In this document: piece after piece, positions 16,654 to 24,699 of the stretch
Numbering within the stretch: the stretch's first letter is position 1
Layout: each line of letters opens with the position of its first letter
NCBI GenBank assembly: GCA_031553675.1
Contig: JAVBLF010000064.1
Coordinates: 1-38,827 of the forward strand
DNA length: 38,827 bases
Direction of reading: 5' to 3'
DNA from: JAVBLF01 sp031553675
GTDB taxonomy: Bacteria; Bacillota; Clostridia; Christensenellales; CALWSW01
Translations under genes and position numbers: made by a program
The notes under the pieces: model-generated
Told to the model about the DNA's origin: nothing
Database searches by the model: none
What the model saw: the letters and a program-made list of their open reading frames with translations, nothing else

Positions 16654-17724
16654 TTACATGAACTTTTTGCGCGCGTCGTAGAGGGCGAGTATGTTCTCGA
16701 CCGGCACGTCGCCTTCGAAATCCTGGCTGGGCGCGAGGATGTAACCGCCGTTGACGTGCATCGTCTCGATGATGGATTCGGTTTCACGGCGCACTTCTTC
16801 CGGCGTGCCAAAGGGCAAGAGATGCTGGGTGTCCACGCCGCCCTGGAAGCAGAGTTTGTCGCCGAAGTCGCGCTTCAGGCCTGCGACTTCCATGCCGCGC
16901 ACTTTCTGGATGGGTTCCAGCACATCGACGCCGCAGGCGATCAACTCGGGAATGATGGGCCGCACGGCGCCGCAGGAGTGCTGGAGGTAGTAGCAGTTGT
17001 ACGAATGCGCGAGATCGACGAGGCGCTTCGTGTTTTTGGCGAAGAACTTGCGCCACATCTCGGGGCTGAAAAGCAGGCTAATCTGGGTGCCGTAGTCATC
17101 GCAGGGGCGGAGCAAGTCGATGCGCCCGCCGCCCGCCTCGAACATGCGGGTGTAGAGTTCGACCGAGAAATCGACAAAGCGATCGAGCATGGCGGAGATC
17201 AGCTCGGGTTCCTCGGCCATAAAGATGTAGAACTTTTCGGCGGGGAAGAGCTCCAGAAACACCTGGTAAGGCCCCGGCCAACCGCAACGGATCGCCTTGT
17301 CTTCGTGCTGCTTGCAGAAGTCCGAAATGGCGCTGTAGTCAAAGTGGTCGGGGTTGGGCCAGCGTTCGTCGTGGGCGAGGAGGTCTTCCATGCTTTCGAC
17401 GTCCTGGAAGGGGCGGTAGATCGTGTGCCAGTTGTACTCGACGCCGTTCCATTTGTCGACGTAGTGGTAGCCCAACGGATGGATGTGGACGGTTTCGCCC
17501 TTTTCGTTGACGAAATCGGGACGGGGCGGGCCGATGTAGGGCGGGAGATCGAGGATGCGCGTGTCGATTTCGAGCTTCGTCATGACGTCTTCTTTGCTGT
17601 CGGTGCCGAAGTGCTTGAGCAGGCCCTCCCAGGCCGTCTCGACACATTGCATCGTCGAAGGCACGCGGTCGGGCTGCTTGTGCGCGACGGCGGCGCGGAT
17701 GCGTTCTTTGGAGGTCATGGTCAC
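16654..17724 (-). CDS. Uroporphyrinogen decarboxylase-like protein 1 (UroD/MtaA fold)
   Basis: A 356-residue cytosolic TIM-barrel protein of the UroD/MtaA superfamily, which includes haem-pathway decarboxylases and corrinoid methyltransferases. It starts TSKERIRAAVAHKQPDRVP, a typical opening for the group. H249 and C251 in QHSCG fit the first two zinc ligands of methyltransferases. The place where MtaA-type enzymes have a PGC motif reads LAPSQDF here, so the third thiol is missing. QGGVDTQ is at 294-300. GTG 17724 is nine bases after AGGAG (opposite 17734-17738), better than ATG 17718, which is 15 away. It follows the sugar-binding protein gene. True haem synthesis is unlikely: there are no hem neighbours and a paralog lies 9 kb away. 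A sugar-linked reaction is my inference. Confidence 0.85.
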   Translation of the reverse strand: MTMTSKERIRAAVAHKQPDRVPSTMQCVETAWEGLLKHFGTDSKEDVMTKLEIDTRILDLPPYIGPPRPDFVNEKGETVHIHPLGYHYVDKWNGVEYNWHTIYRPFQDVESMEDLLAHDERWPNPDHFDYSAISDFCKQHEDKAIRCGWPGPYQVFLELFPAEKFYIFMAEEPELISAMLDRFVDFSVELYTRMFEAGGGRIDLLRPCDDYGTQISLLFSPEMWRKFFAKNTKRLVDLAHSYNCYYLQHSCGAVRPIIPELIACGVDVLEPIQKVRGMEVAGLKRDFGDKLCFQGGVDTQHLLPFGTPEEVRRETESIIETMHVNGGYILAPSQDFEGDVPVENILALYDARKKFM

Positions 17725-17780
17725 GAGGTTTCACTCCTATCCATTTGAAATGGCAAAAACTTCTGATGGGGCAAACAGAG

Positions 17781-17817
17781 AAAAGGCGGGCGGTCAAGCG
17801 AGACCGACCGCCTTTTT
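17781..17817 (-). terminator. Terminator after the ABC binding-protein gene
   Basis: Stem AAAAGGCGG.CGGTC (17781-17795) with GACCG.CCGCCTTTTT (17802-17817), one mismatch. It has T-rich ends on both strands. It lies between the binding-protein gene and UroD-like gene 1, so the latter may be expressed by read-through or a weak promoter I cannot place. Confidence 0.75.
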
Positions 17818-17848
17818 GCGCGCAAGGGATGTCAAGCGTGCGTTGCGA

Positions 17849-19141
17849 TTACCACTGGCAGGGGTAGAAGGAATCGACGTTGTCCTTCGTGATCATCGCA
17901 GTGGTGATGTAGCCGATGGGGGCGACTTCTTTGCCGTCGAACCAGTCGGCCATGTTCTTGATGACGGCGGCGCCGTCGCCTTCTGCGCTCTGGTAGTTGA
18001 TCATGAGCAGGTCGCCGCTCTTGACGAGATCCTGGCCCTGCTTGGAGTTGCCCGCCGCGACGACGAGGACGTCCGTGCGGCCCGCTTCTTTGAGGGCGTC
18101 GATCGTGCCGATTGCCTGGGGCGAGTCGTCCGCGAGGAAGATCGCGTTCAGATCGGGGCCAAAGCGGGTGATCCAGTCGGAGACGACCTGCTTGGTCTTG
18201 GGCGCGTCGAAGCCGGGGCTCTGGATGTCGAGGGTTTTGATCTCGGGCGCGTAGGTGGCAAACTCCGTGATCGGGCCGTAGGTACGCGCGAAGTAGGGCG
18301 AGGTTCCGGGGTTATGCGTGATGTAGCAAATGCCACCCTTTTTGCCCATGGCATCGGCGAGCGAGCGGGCGAGCTGGCGCATCTGGGCCCAATCGTCGGG
18401 ACCGGACCAGGCGACCATGTACTTCATGGCGTCCGAGGTGGTCAGCGTGTTCGTGCCGAAGGCCGGGATGCCGGCTTCGGTGATCTTGCGGAACTGCTGC
18501 ACGGCCGATTCGGCGTTCAGCGGGATCAGGCCGATCGCGTCGGGCTTGGCGTTGATGGCCTGGTCGATGAGCTGGTTCTGCACGGCGACGTCCCAGTTCG
18601 GCGACCAGGCTTCGATCGTCATGCCGAAGTGCTCAGAGGCTTTTTTCAGGCCGTTGATGTAGGCCGTCGTCCAGGCGTGGTCGCCGTGGACGATGACGAT
18701 GACCTTCTTACCCTTCGCGCCATCGCCAGGGCTCTTCGGAACCTTGGGGTCCTTTTCGGTCGCGTCCCAACCGGCGTATTCCATGTCATAGTAGTGGCCG
18801 GCGTCCGTCTCGGGCAAGCTCTCGGGGTTTTCCTGACGGGCGGGGTATTCCTTGTTGACGAGATCGACGATCAGGGGCTGGCCGTCGGTGCTCATGGGGC
18901 CGTCGCCGGTCGCGGCTGCGGGCGCTTCGGCAGGCGCTTCCGAGGGGGCTTCAGCAGCAGGTGCTTCTTCTGTGGCGGCGGGTTCTTCAGCCTTGGGTTC
19001 TTCGGCGGCAGGTGCTTCCGCTTTGGGTTCTTCGGCAGCGGCAGGGGCTTCCGATGCTTCGTTGGCAGCGGGCGCGCCGCCGCAAGCCAGCAGCGACAGG
19101 GACATCAGCATCGCCAATCCGATTGCAAGGACTCGTTTCAT
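17849..19141 (-). CDS. Sugar ABC transporter substrate-binding lipoprotein
   Basis: Extracytoplasmic sugar receptor of the ribose/galactose-type family (COG1879, periplasmic binding protein fold I), feeding the permeases encoded upstream. The lipoprotein signal ends in SLSLLAC with C20 as the lipidated residue. Residues 21-80 are a low-complexity Ala/Glu/Pro/Lys linker with repeats of EEPKAEAPA, longer than most lipoprotein tethers. The binding domain begins near residue 125 with KVIVIVHGDHAWTTAYINGL and includes LIDQAINAKPDAIGLIPLN. AGGAGG lies upstream of the ATG. It is 430 residues. The ligand cannot be read from the sequence; the genomic setting suggests a pentose, deoxyhexose or derivative. 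Confidence 0.92.
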   Translation of the reverse strand: MKRVLAIGLAMLMSLSLLACGGAPAANEASEAPAAAEEPKAEAPAAEEPKAEEPAATEEAPAAEAPSEAPAEAPAAATGDGPMSTDGQPLIVDLVNKEYPARQENPESLPETDAGHYYDMEYAGWDATEKDPKVPKSPGDGAKGKKVIVIVHGDHAWTTAYINGLKKASEHFGMTIEAWSPNWDVAVQNQLIDQAINAKPDAIGLIPLNAESAVQQFRKITEAGIPAFGTNTLTTSDAMKYMVAWSGPDDWAQMRQLARSLADAMGKKGGICYITHNPGTSPYFARTYGPITEFATYAPEIKTLDIQSPGFDAPKTKQVVSDWITRFGPDLNAIFLADDSPQAIGTIDALKEAGRTDVLVVAAGNSKQGQDLVKSGDLLMINYQSAEGDGAAVIKNMADWFDGKEVAPIGYITTAMITKDNVDSFYPCQW

Positions 19142-19255
19142 GTTCTTTCCTCCTCGATTTGGGGTTCAAACGTGATGGATTGCAATCCCCGTCCGGGGCC
19201 ACCGCTCCGGCTGGGAAAATGGATCTCGTTCGTCATTGGTAGGCGATCGCGCCGA

Positions 19256-20287
19256 TCATTGCGCGTGCGCAGTTTCCGATCGGTGTTCTTTGAGCAGGTT
19301 CGCGCGCATGCCGATGCGCTTTCCAGCGAAGAACTTCGTCAAGGTTTCGTAGAGCACGCAGGCTGCGAGCACAAGACCGTTCGAAAGGATCTGGATTTCG
19401 TACTTGCCGACGAGCGTCGTCAGCACGTTGAACATCGTCATCAGTCCGGCGACCGACACGAAGGTCATCCAGACGCTGCCCGCGCCGCCGTTTGTATTCG
19501 TGCCGCCGATGATCGTCGCGGCCAGACCGACCATGAGGGGGGAGATGCCTTTTTCGCCGAGGTTGGGGATGGCCGAACTCTGGGCGATGGCGAAAATCGC
19601 GCCGCCCGTCGCGCAAAGGAGGCCCGACAGCGCGAAGACTGCGATCGTGTAACCCGTGCGATTGATGCCAGCCAACCAAGCCGTTTCGGCGTTGCCGCCC
19701 AGCATGTAGACGTTGCGTCCGGCGCGGGTGCTGGCGCAGAGTACGGCCAGCAGGATGACGATCGCGAGCGTCACGAGCACCTTGGGCGAGAGCGGCAGGG
19801 GTCCGAGCTGCTTGTTCAGAATGTCGGCCAAGGCGTAATCGCCCTTGTCGCCGATCTCCGCGCCGCCGCAGAAGATGTACATGATGCCCTTGAGCACGAA
19901 CTGCATGCCCAGGGTGGCGATGAAACTGTGGATGTTGAACTTCGAGATGAGGATGCCGTTCAGACAACCGAAGAGGCAGCCCGCCAGCACGCCCGCGAGG
20001 ATCGCGACAGCCCAGGGCATGTGGTAGAGCGAGTGCATGCCCATCGTGACGATCGCGCCGAGGTTGGCCATCGCACCAACCGAAAGGTCCATGTGGCCCG
20101 CGATCATGCAGATCGTGAAGGCTGCGCCGATCAGGGCGTAGAGCACGGTGCTGTCGAAGATCGACTTGAAGTTGTAGATGGTAAAGAAATTCTTTGCGAA
20201 CACGCCGAGCACGAGCAGCAGCACCAACAAAAGGTAGGCGCGGTACTGGTTGAGGAGCGCGGCGGTTTTCCGGCTGTCCGTTTTCAT
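19256..20287 (-). CDS. Sugar ABC transporter permease 1 (RbsC/AraH family)
   Basis: Membrane channel subunit of the ribose-type sugar importer, 343 residues with about ten hydrophobic helices. After a short MKTDSRKTAALLNQ leader comes the first helix AYLLLVLLLVLGVFA. MIAGHMDLSVGAMANLGAIV near residues 60-80 is the family's conserved periplasm-proximal block (usually GGIDLSVG), and GAGSVWMTFVSVAG with GLVLAACVLYE lies late in the protein. The frame is open far upstream, but ATG 20287 overlaps the stop of permease 2 as ATGA, which fixes the start. The 114-base gap to the binding-protein gene is the largest in the cluster and may hold a site that raises its expression. Confidence 0.92.
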   Translation of the reverse strand: MKTDSRKTAALLNQYRAYLLLVLLLVLGVFAKNFFTIYNFKSIFDSTVLYALIGAAFTICMIAGHMDLSVGAMANLGAIVTMGMHSLYHMPWAVAILAGVLAGCLFGCLNGILISKFNIHSFIATLGMQFVLKGIMYIFCGGAEIGDKGDYALADILNKQLGPLPLSPKVLVTLAIVILLAVLCASTRAGRNVYMLGGNAETAWLAGINRTGYTIAVFALSGLLCATGGAIFAIAQSSAIPNLGEKGISPLMVGLAATIIGGTNTNGGAGSVWMTFVSVAGLMTMFNVLTTLVGKYEIQILSNGLVLAACVLYETLTKFFAGKRIGMRANLLKEHRSETAHAQ

Positions 20288-21306
20288 TCGCTTTTCCCCA
20301 GCTTTCTCGACGATGCGGTGTTGAGCCATACGATGAAGAGGAAGACGACGCCCTGCACGAGGTATTGGTGGAATGTGGGTACGCCGATCAGGTTCATGAC
20401 ATTGGCCAGCATGCCGACGGTCAGCGCGCCGCCGAATACGCCGATCAGGTCGCCCTTGCCGCCCGCGAGCACCATGCCGCCGAGCAGCACGGCCGTGACG
20501 CCCTGGAAGTCGTAGCCTTCGCCGTTGTTGTAGGCGCCGGTCTTGGCGAGCGACGCGAGGAAGATGCCGCAGATCGACGCGCAGAGGGCGTTGATCAAGT
20601 AGGTGATCAGGATGGCCCGCGTGACGTTGATGCCCGAGAGGCGGGCGACTTCGTAGTTCGAGCCGACGACCTTGAGCTGGTTGCCGAAGCGGGTGCGGGT
20701 CAACACGAACTGCCCGACCGCGAACATGACGATCATCACGAGCACCATGACCGGTATCGTACCGATGTGGCTGCGCGAGATGGCAAAGAAGGTCTCGGCG
20801 GCCTTTTGGTTGGCGCCGGCAGCGACGTCGGGGTAAACCTGGTTGCCGCCGTACATCCATCGGACGATGCCGCTGACGACGAAGTTAAACGCCATGCTCC
20901 AGATGATGGGGTGGGCGCGGAACTTGCCGATCATCAGGCCGTTGATCAGGCCGATCGACATCCCCGAGAGGATGCCCAACAGCACGCTCGGGAAAAAGCC
21001 GTAGGGCAGTGCCGTCACGGCGACCATGCCCGAAAAGGCGATCGTCATCGGCACGCTCATGTCGTTGAAGTTGGCGCTGTAGACGACGAAACTCAGGCCG
21101 ACCGCGACCATGCCGAGCAGCGAGATCGCTTGGAAGATGGCCGAAATGTTGTTGGGGGAGAAATAGACCTTGGGCTTGATCGCAAAGCCGATGATCGCGA
21201 GTATCACGACGACGACATAGATTCCGGCGCGGTTCAGGATGAGCGTCGCGCGGCTGACTTCGGTCCGGCGGACGTCCGAACGGGCAGGCTGTGGTTGCGT
21301 GCTCAA
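20284..21306 (-). CDS. Sugar ABC transporter permease 2 (RbsC/AraH family), TTG start
   Basis: Second channel subunit, 340 residues, likely forming a heterodimer with permease 1. ATLILNRAGIYVVVVILAII begins the first helix. The conserved block reads SANFNDMSVPMTIAFSGMVA near residue 70, a variant of the usual IDLSVG motif. GYDFQGVTAVLLGGMVLAGGKG in the last third is typical of the family. No ATG is available at the N-terminus. TTG 21306 overlaps the ATPase stop (TTGA) and lies eight bases after GGGAGG, so I place the start there. Without this the protein would lose its first two helices or gain a false 356-residue extension. Confidence 0.9.
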   Translation of the reverse strand: MSTQPQPARSDVRRTEVSRATLILNRAGIYVVVVILAIIGFAIKPKVYFSPNNISAIFQAISLLGMVAVGLSFVVYSANFNDMSVPMTIAFSGMVAVTALPYGFFPSVLLGILSGMSIGLINGLMIGKFRAHPIIWSMAFNFVVSGIVRWMYGGNQVYPDVAAGANQKAAETFFAISRSHIGTIPVMVLVMIVMFAVGQFVLTRTRFGNQLKVVGSNYEVARLSGINVTRAILITYLINALCASICGIFLASLAKTGAYNNGEGYDFQGVTAVLLGGMVLAGGKGDLIGVFGGALTVGMLANVMNLIGVPTFHQYLVQGVVFLFIVWLNTASSRKLGKSE

Positions 21307-22841
21307 GAGATATGCCTCCCTTCGCCGTTCGCGGCCAGCAAGAGCGCGTTTTCGCTCATTTCGTCTTTTTCGATCTCGCCGATGATGTGGCCGTTTCGCA
21401 TGATGAGAGCGCGATCGCTCAGGCCGACCATCTCGGGCAGGTCGCTCGTGATCAGGATGACGGCGCTGCCTTCGGAGGCGAGGTTTTGCACGGCCTTGTG
21501 GATGATCTCCTTGGCGCCGATGTCGACGCCGCGGGTCGGTTCGTCCAGGATCAGCACGGCGGGCTTCGTCGCGAGCCACTTCGCCATCAGCACCTTTTGC
21601 TGGTTGCCGCCCGAAAGGTTGGCGACCGGACGATGGGGCTCGGGCGGGTAGATGCTCAATTCGTCGATCAGGTCCATGACGTTCTGCTTGCCGCTGGCCG
21701 GATTGTAGAGCAGACCGCTGGACAGGCGCGGCACGATGGTCGAGAGGGTGTTTTCCGCGACGGTGAGACGGAGCGCCAGACCGTCCACCTTGCGGTTTTC
21801 GGTCAGGTAGGCGACGCCGTTGTCGATCGCCGAACCCATGCTGTCGAAGCGCACTTCTTTGCCGTCGAGGAAAAGGTGGCCGTCGTCGAGCGGGTCGATG
21901 CCGACGATCGAGCGGGCGAGCTCGCTGCGTCCGGCACCCGCCAGGCCCGAAATGCCGAGTATTTCGCCGGCGTGGACTTCGAAGGAGATGTGGTGAAAGA
22001 AACCCCAGCGGCTGATGTCCTGCGCGGCGAAGCGCACTTCTTTGCCGATCTTGGACTGACGCTCGGCGTAAAAAGCCGCGACGGAGCGCCCGACCATTTG
22101 CTCGATCAACTGCTCGGGTGTCGTGTCGGCGATCTCGCTCGACGCGATCTTTTTGCCGTCGCGCATGACGGTGACGCGATCGCAGACGCGGAAAATCTCT
22201 TGCAGGTGGTGGGAGATATAGATGATCGAAATGCCTTCGGATTTGAGTTGGCCGATGATGTTGAACAGGCGGTTGACTTCCTCGCTGGAGAGGGCGGACG
22301 TCGGTTCGTCCATCACGAGGATCGAGGGGTTGTTGCCCAGCACTTTCGCGATCTCGACGAGCTGAGCGTCGCACTGGCTGATCTCGGAGATCGGCGTGCG
22401 AGGGTCGAGCCCATGCAGTCCGACGCGGAGGAGCAGCGCCTTGGCCTGCTTGAGGGCTTCTTGCTTGTCGATGAAGGGGGAATTCCCCTTTTTTGGCAGG
22501 CGGCCGACGAGCAGGTTTTCCATGATGGAGATCGGGCGGGCGAGGCTGAGTTCCTGGTAGATCATGCCGACGCCCTTTTCCTTGGCCAGGGCGGGGGTAT
22601 GCAGGTCGGCCTTTTGGCCATTGATGTAGATGTCGCCCTCGTAGTCGTGAAAGGAACCGGCAATCATCTTCATGAGTGTCGATTTTCCCGCGCCGTTTTC
22701 GCCGACGAGCGCGTGGACTTCGCCGACCTTGACCGAAAAGGACACATTGTCGACGGCGAGCGTTCCGGGAAAGCGCTTCGTCACGCCGCGCATGTCAAGC
22801 GCATAAGGCGTGTTCGCGGCGACTTCCGTCACTTGAGCCAT
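21303..22841 (-). CDS. Sugar ABC transporter ATPase (RbsA/MglA type, two ATPase domains)
   Basis: Energy subunit of the importer, 512 residues with two fused nucleotide-binding domains. Domain 1: Walker A GENGAGKST at 47-55 and Walker B LVMDEPTSAL from 175. Domain 2: the degenerate Walker A GLAGAGRSE at 299-307 usual in this family, signature LSGGNQQ at 409-415, and LILDEPTRGVD from 430. The first-domain signature reads SQCDAQLVEIAK at 155-166, well away from the usual SVGQQQ. ATG 22841 is about ten bases after GGAGG; an in-frame TTG at 22859 lies before that site. It is the first gene of the leftward operon, next to the divergent regulator genes. Confidence 0.94.
   Translation of the reverse strand: MAQVTEVAANTPYALDMRGVTKRFPGTLAVDNVSFSVKVGEVHALVGENGAGKSTLMKMIAGSFHDYEGDIYINGQKADLHTPALAKEKGVGMIYQELSLARPISIMENLLVGRLPKKGNSPFIDKQEALKQAKALLLRVGLHGLDPRTPISEISQCDAQLVEIAKVLGNNPSILVMDEPTSALSSEEVNRLFNIIGQLKSEGISIIYISHHLQEIFRVCDRVTVMRDGKKIASSEIADTTPEQLIEQMVGRSVAAFYAERQSKIGKEVRFAAQDISRWGFFHHISFEVHAGEILGISGLAGAGRSELARSIVGIDPLDDGHLFLDGKEVRFDSMGSAIDNGVAYLTENRKVDGLALRLTVAENTLSTIVPRLSSGLLYNPASGKQNVMDLIDELSIYPPEPHRPVANLSGGNQQKVLMAKWLATKPAVLILDEPTRGVDIGAKEIIHKAVQNLASEGSAVILITSDLPEMVGLSDRALIMRNGHIIGEIEKDEMSENALLLAANGEGRHIS
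21315..21320 (-). promoter_or_regulatory. Ribosome-binding site that fixes the TTG start of permease 2
   Basis: GGGAGG on the minus strand, inside the last codons of the ATPase gene, eight bases before TTG 21306. Confidence 0.75.
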
Positions 22842-22898
22842 AAGCGTTTCGACCTCCAAGCGATGATGGATTTGGTGTTGCAGATAGGGATCGCCCTT

Positions 22899-22904
22899 AT
22901 CATA
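22899..22904 (-). promoter_or_regulatory. Candidate -10 of the leftward ABC operon promoter
   Basis: TATGAT on the minus strand, about 58 bases before the ATPase start. No recognisable -35 lies 16-18 bases upstream, which would suit a promoter that needs the AraC-type regulator encoded next to it. That dependence is inference. Confidence 0.4.
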
Positions 22905-22991
22905 CAGGCGGCTCCCTGTCCACCGGAATGGATTATTTTTCGCAAAACATCGAATATTTCAACCAGATCGCACGCATATATGGGATGGGTT

Positions 22992-23020
22992 TTGACAGGC
23001 AGGCACGCGCCGGATAGAAT
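22992..23020 (+). promoter_or_regulatory. Strong sigma-A promoter of the two-component genes
   Basis: Consensus TTGACA (22992-22997), exactly 17 bases, TAGAAT (23015-23020), 33 bases before the response-regulator start. Confidence 0.9.
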
Positions 23021-23053
23021 GGGAGTATCCGCACCAAAGAGGAGGGATCGCGC

Positions 23054-24670
23054 ATGTACCGGCTCCTGATCGCCGAGGACGAGGACTTCGTTCGCGAAGC
23101 CTTTGTCCGCAACATCGACTGGAATGCGATCGGATTCACCGTCATGGACGCCCCCGACGGCGAAATCGCCCTCCAGATCGCGAAAGAATTTCGCCCCGAC
23201 GCGCTGCTGACCGACATCCGCATGCCTTTCATCGATGGGCTAGAGCTGGTCGAACGCCTTCGCGCCGACGACCCCAATCTGCCCGTCGTCGTCATCAGTG
23301 GGCACGACGAATTCGAATTCGCCCAGCGCGCGCTTAAACGGGGTGTGCGCGACTACCTGCTCAAACCAGTGCGCCCGCACGTACTCGAAAAGGCCATGCG
23401 CGACGTCAAGGACGCGCTGGACGAGCGCGCGCGCAAAGACGAAAAGCTGCAAAAACTCCGCGCACTCTACCGCCAAAGCATACCACTTCTTCAGGAACAG
23501 TTTTTGGCACGCATCGCCGAGCACCCCAGCAAGCTGAGCGAAACGGCCATCCGCAACACGCTCGACGAGCTGCAAATTCCGCTGCGCGGCACGGCCTACA
23601 TCGTTTGCGTCTTTTCGGCATCGACAGCGCCCGACCTTCCGCCCAGCATACCGGACGCCCACCTGCTCGATTTTGCGCTGCACAACGTACTCGCCGAGGA
23701 ATTCGGCACCGACGCGCGCTGCCTGCGCGACAGCCGTGGCCAGCACGTCGCGATCTACTGCAAGCGAAGCCGCGAGCAGTCGGAGCGCCTTTTCGTCTAC
23801 GACTGCGTCGAGGCGGTCAAGCAGAGCGCCGAAATGGCGCTGACCGTCGTGCTGACCGTCGGCATCGGCCAGCAGGTCGAGGACCTCGCGGGCCTGTCCG
23901 TCTCCTACCAGAGCGCGATCGACGCGCTGAGCCAGCAGGTGCTGCTCGGCAAGGGAAGGATCTACGACGCCGCCGACTACGCCTACAGCCCGCCGCCGCT
24001 TACACTGCCCTTCGGCCTGATCGACGACTTGCTCACGGCGATCAAAATCGAGGACGCAGCCGCCGTGCAGCGCGCGCTCGACGAGCTTTTTTCCGAGATC
24101 AAGGCGCGCAATTCCCCCGACCTCAACGCCATGCGCCTGATCCTCGCCGAGGTGATCGGAGGCGCGCAAAAGCTCTTGATGGAGGCCGACTGCCTCGACG
24201 CCCAGCGCATGAGCCAGCTCTACCAGGCGCTTTACACCCACGACACCATGGAATCACTGCACATCTTGCTGGCGGGCGCGTTGGCCGAGATGAAAAAAGC
24301 CCTCGACGACAAGCGCAAAAGCACGAGCGCCGCGCTGATCGACCGTGCCTGCCACGTCGCCGCGCAGATGTACACCGACGCCGACCTGTCACTCCGCAGC
24401 GTCGCCGAGCAGGTCTACGTCACGCCCTCCTACCTGAGCACACTCTTCAAGCGCGAACTCGGCACCTCCTTCGTCGAGTACATCACAAAGCTTCGCATGG
24501 AAAAGGCGAAGGAACTGCTGTCCACAGGCGAGCACAAGACCTACGAAGTCGCGGCGCTCATCGGCTACAGCGATCCGCAATACTTTTCGAGCCGCTTCAA
24601 GCGTTACACCGGCGAGACGCCTACGACCTTCCGGAAGGGCAAGGGCGTAGGCGGCATCGATGAAGCTTGA
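23054..24670 (+). CDS. Response regulator with AraC-type DNA-binding domain (YesN-like)
   Basis: Cytosolic transcription regulator, 538 residues. The receiver domain covers 1-120, with acidic E8/D9/E10 near the start, phospho-acceptor D54 in LLTDIRMP and K104 in YLLKPV. A long middle region (about 125-420) matches the variable linker of YesN-type regulators. The AraC domain, with two helix-turn-helix units, is at about 430-530: LSLRSVAEQVYVTPSYLSTL and then YEVAALIGYSDPQYFSSRFK. GGAGGG precedes the ATG. The sensor kinase follows directly. In this family the pair usually controls the adjacent sugar transporter; the divergent layout supports that here. Confidence 0.94.
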   Translation: MYRLLIAEDEDFVREAFVRNIDWNAIGFTVMDAPDGEIALQIAKEFRPDALLTDIRMPFIDGLELVERLRADDPNLPVVVISGHDEFEFAQRALKRGVRDYLLKPVRPHVLEKAMRDVKDALDERARKDEKLQKLRALYRQSIPLLQEQFLARIAEHPSKLSETAIRNTLDELQIPLRGTAYIVCVFSASTAPDLPPSIPDAHLLDFALHNVLAEEFGTDARCLRDSRGQHVAIYCKRSREQSERLFVYDCVEAVKQSAEMALTVVLTVGIGQQVEDLAGLSVSYQSAIDALSQQVLLGKGRIYDAADYAYSPPPLTLPFGLIDDLLTAIKIEDAAAVQRALDELFSEIKARNSPDLNAMRLILAEVIGGAQKLLMEADCLDAQRMSQLYQALYTHDTMESLHILLAGALAEMKKALDDKRKSTSAALIDRACHVAAQMYTDADLSLRSVAEQVYVTPSYLSTLFKRELGTSFVEYITKLRMEKAKELLSTGEHKTYEVAALIGYSDPQYFSSRFKRYTGETPTTFRKGKGVGGIDEA

Positions 24671-24699
24671 CGATTGAGCCGCGAAAGGGGGCCATCCGC

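Noticed and set aside
16654..17724. True haem-pathway hemE
   Set aside because: Motifs HSCG and GGVDTQ and the sugar-gene surroundings differ from authentic uroporphyrinogen decarboxylase; no haem genes are near.
17555..20515. 986-residue open frame on the plus strand
   Set aside because: It runs opposite the binding protein, permease and UroD-like genes, has no ribosome-binding site or domain, and arises from GC-rich codon bias.
20284..22374. 696-residue version of permease 2
   Set aside because: The first 356 residues are an Arg/Pro-rich shadow of the ATPase gene; the TTG at 21306 explains the protein.
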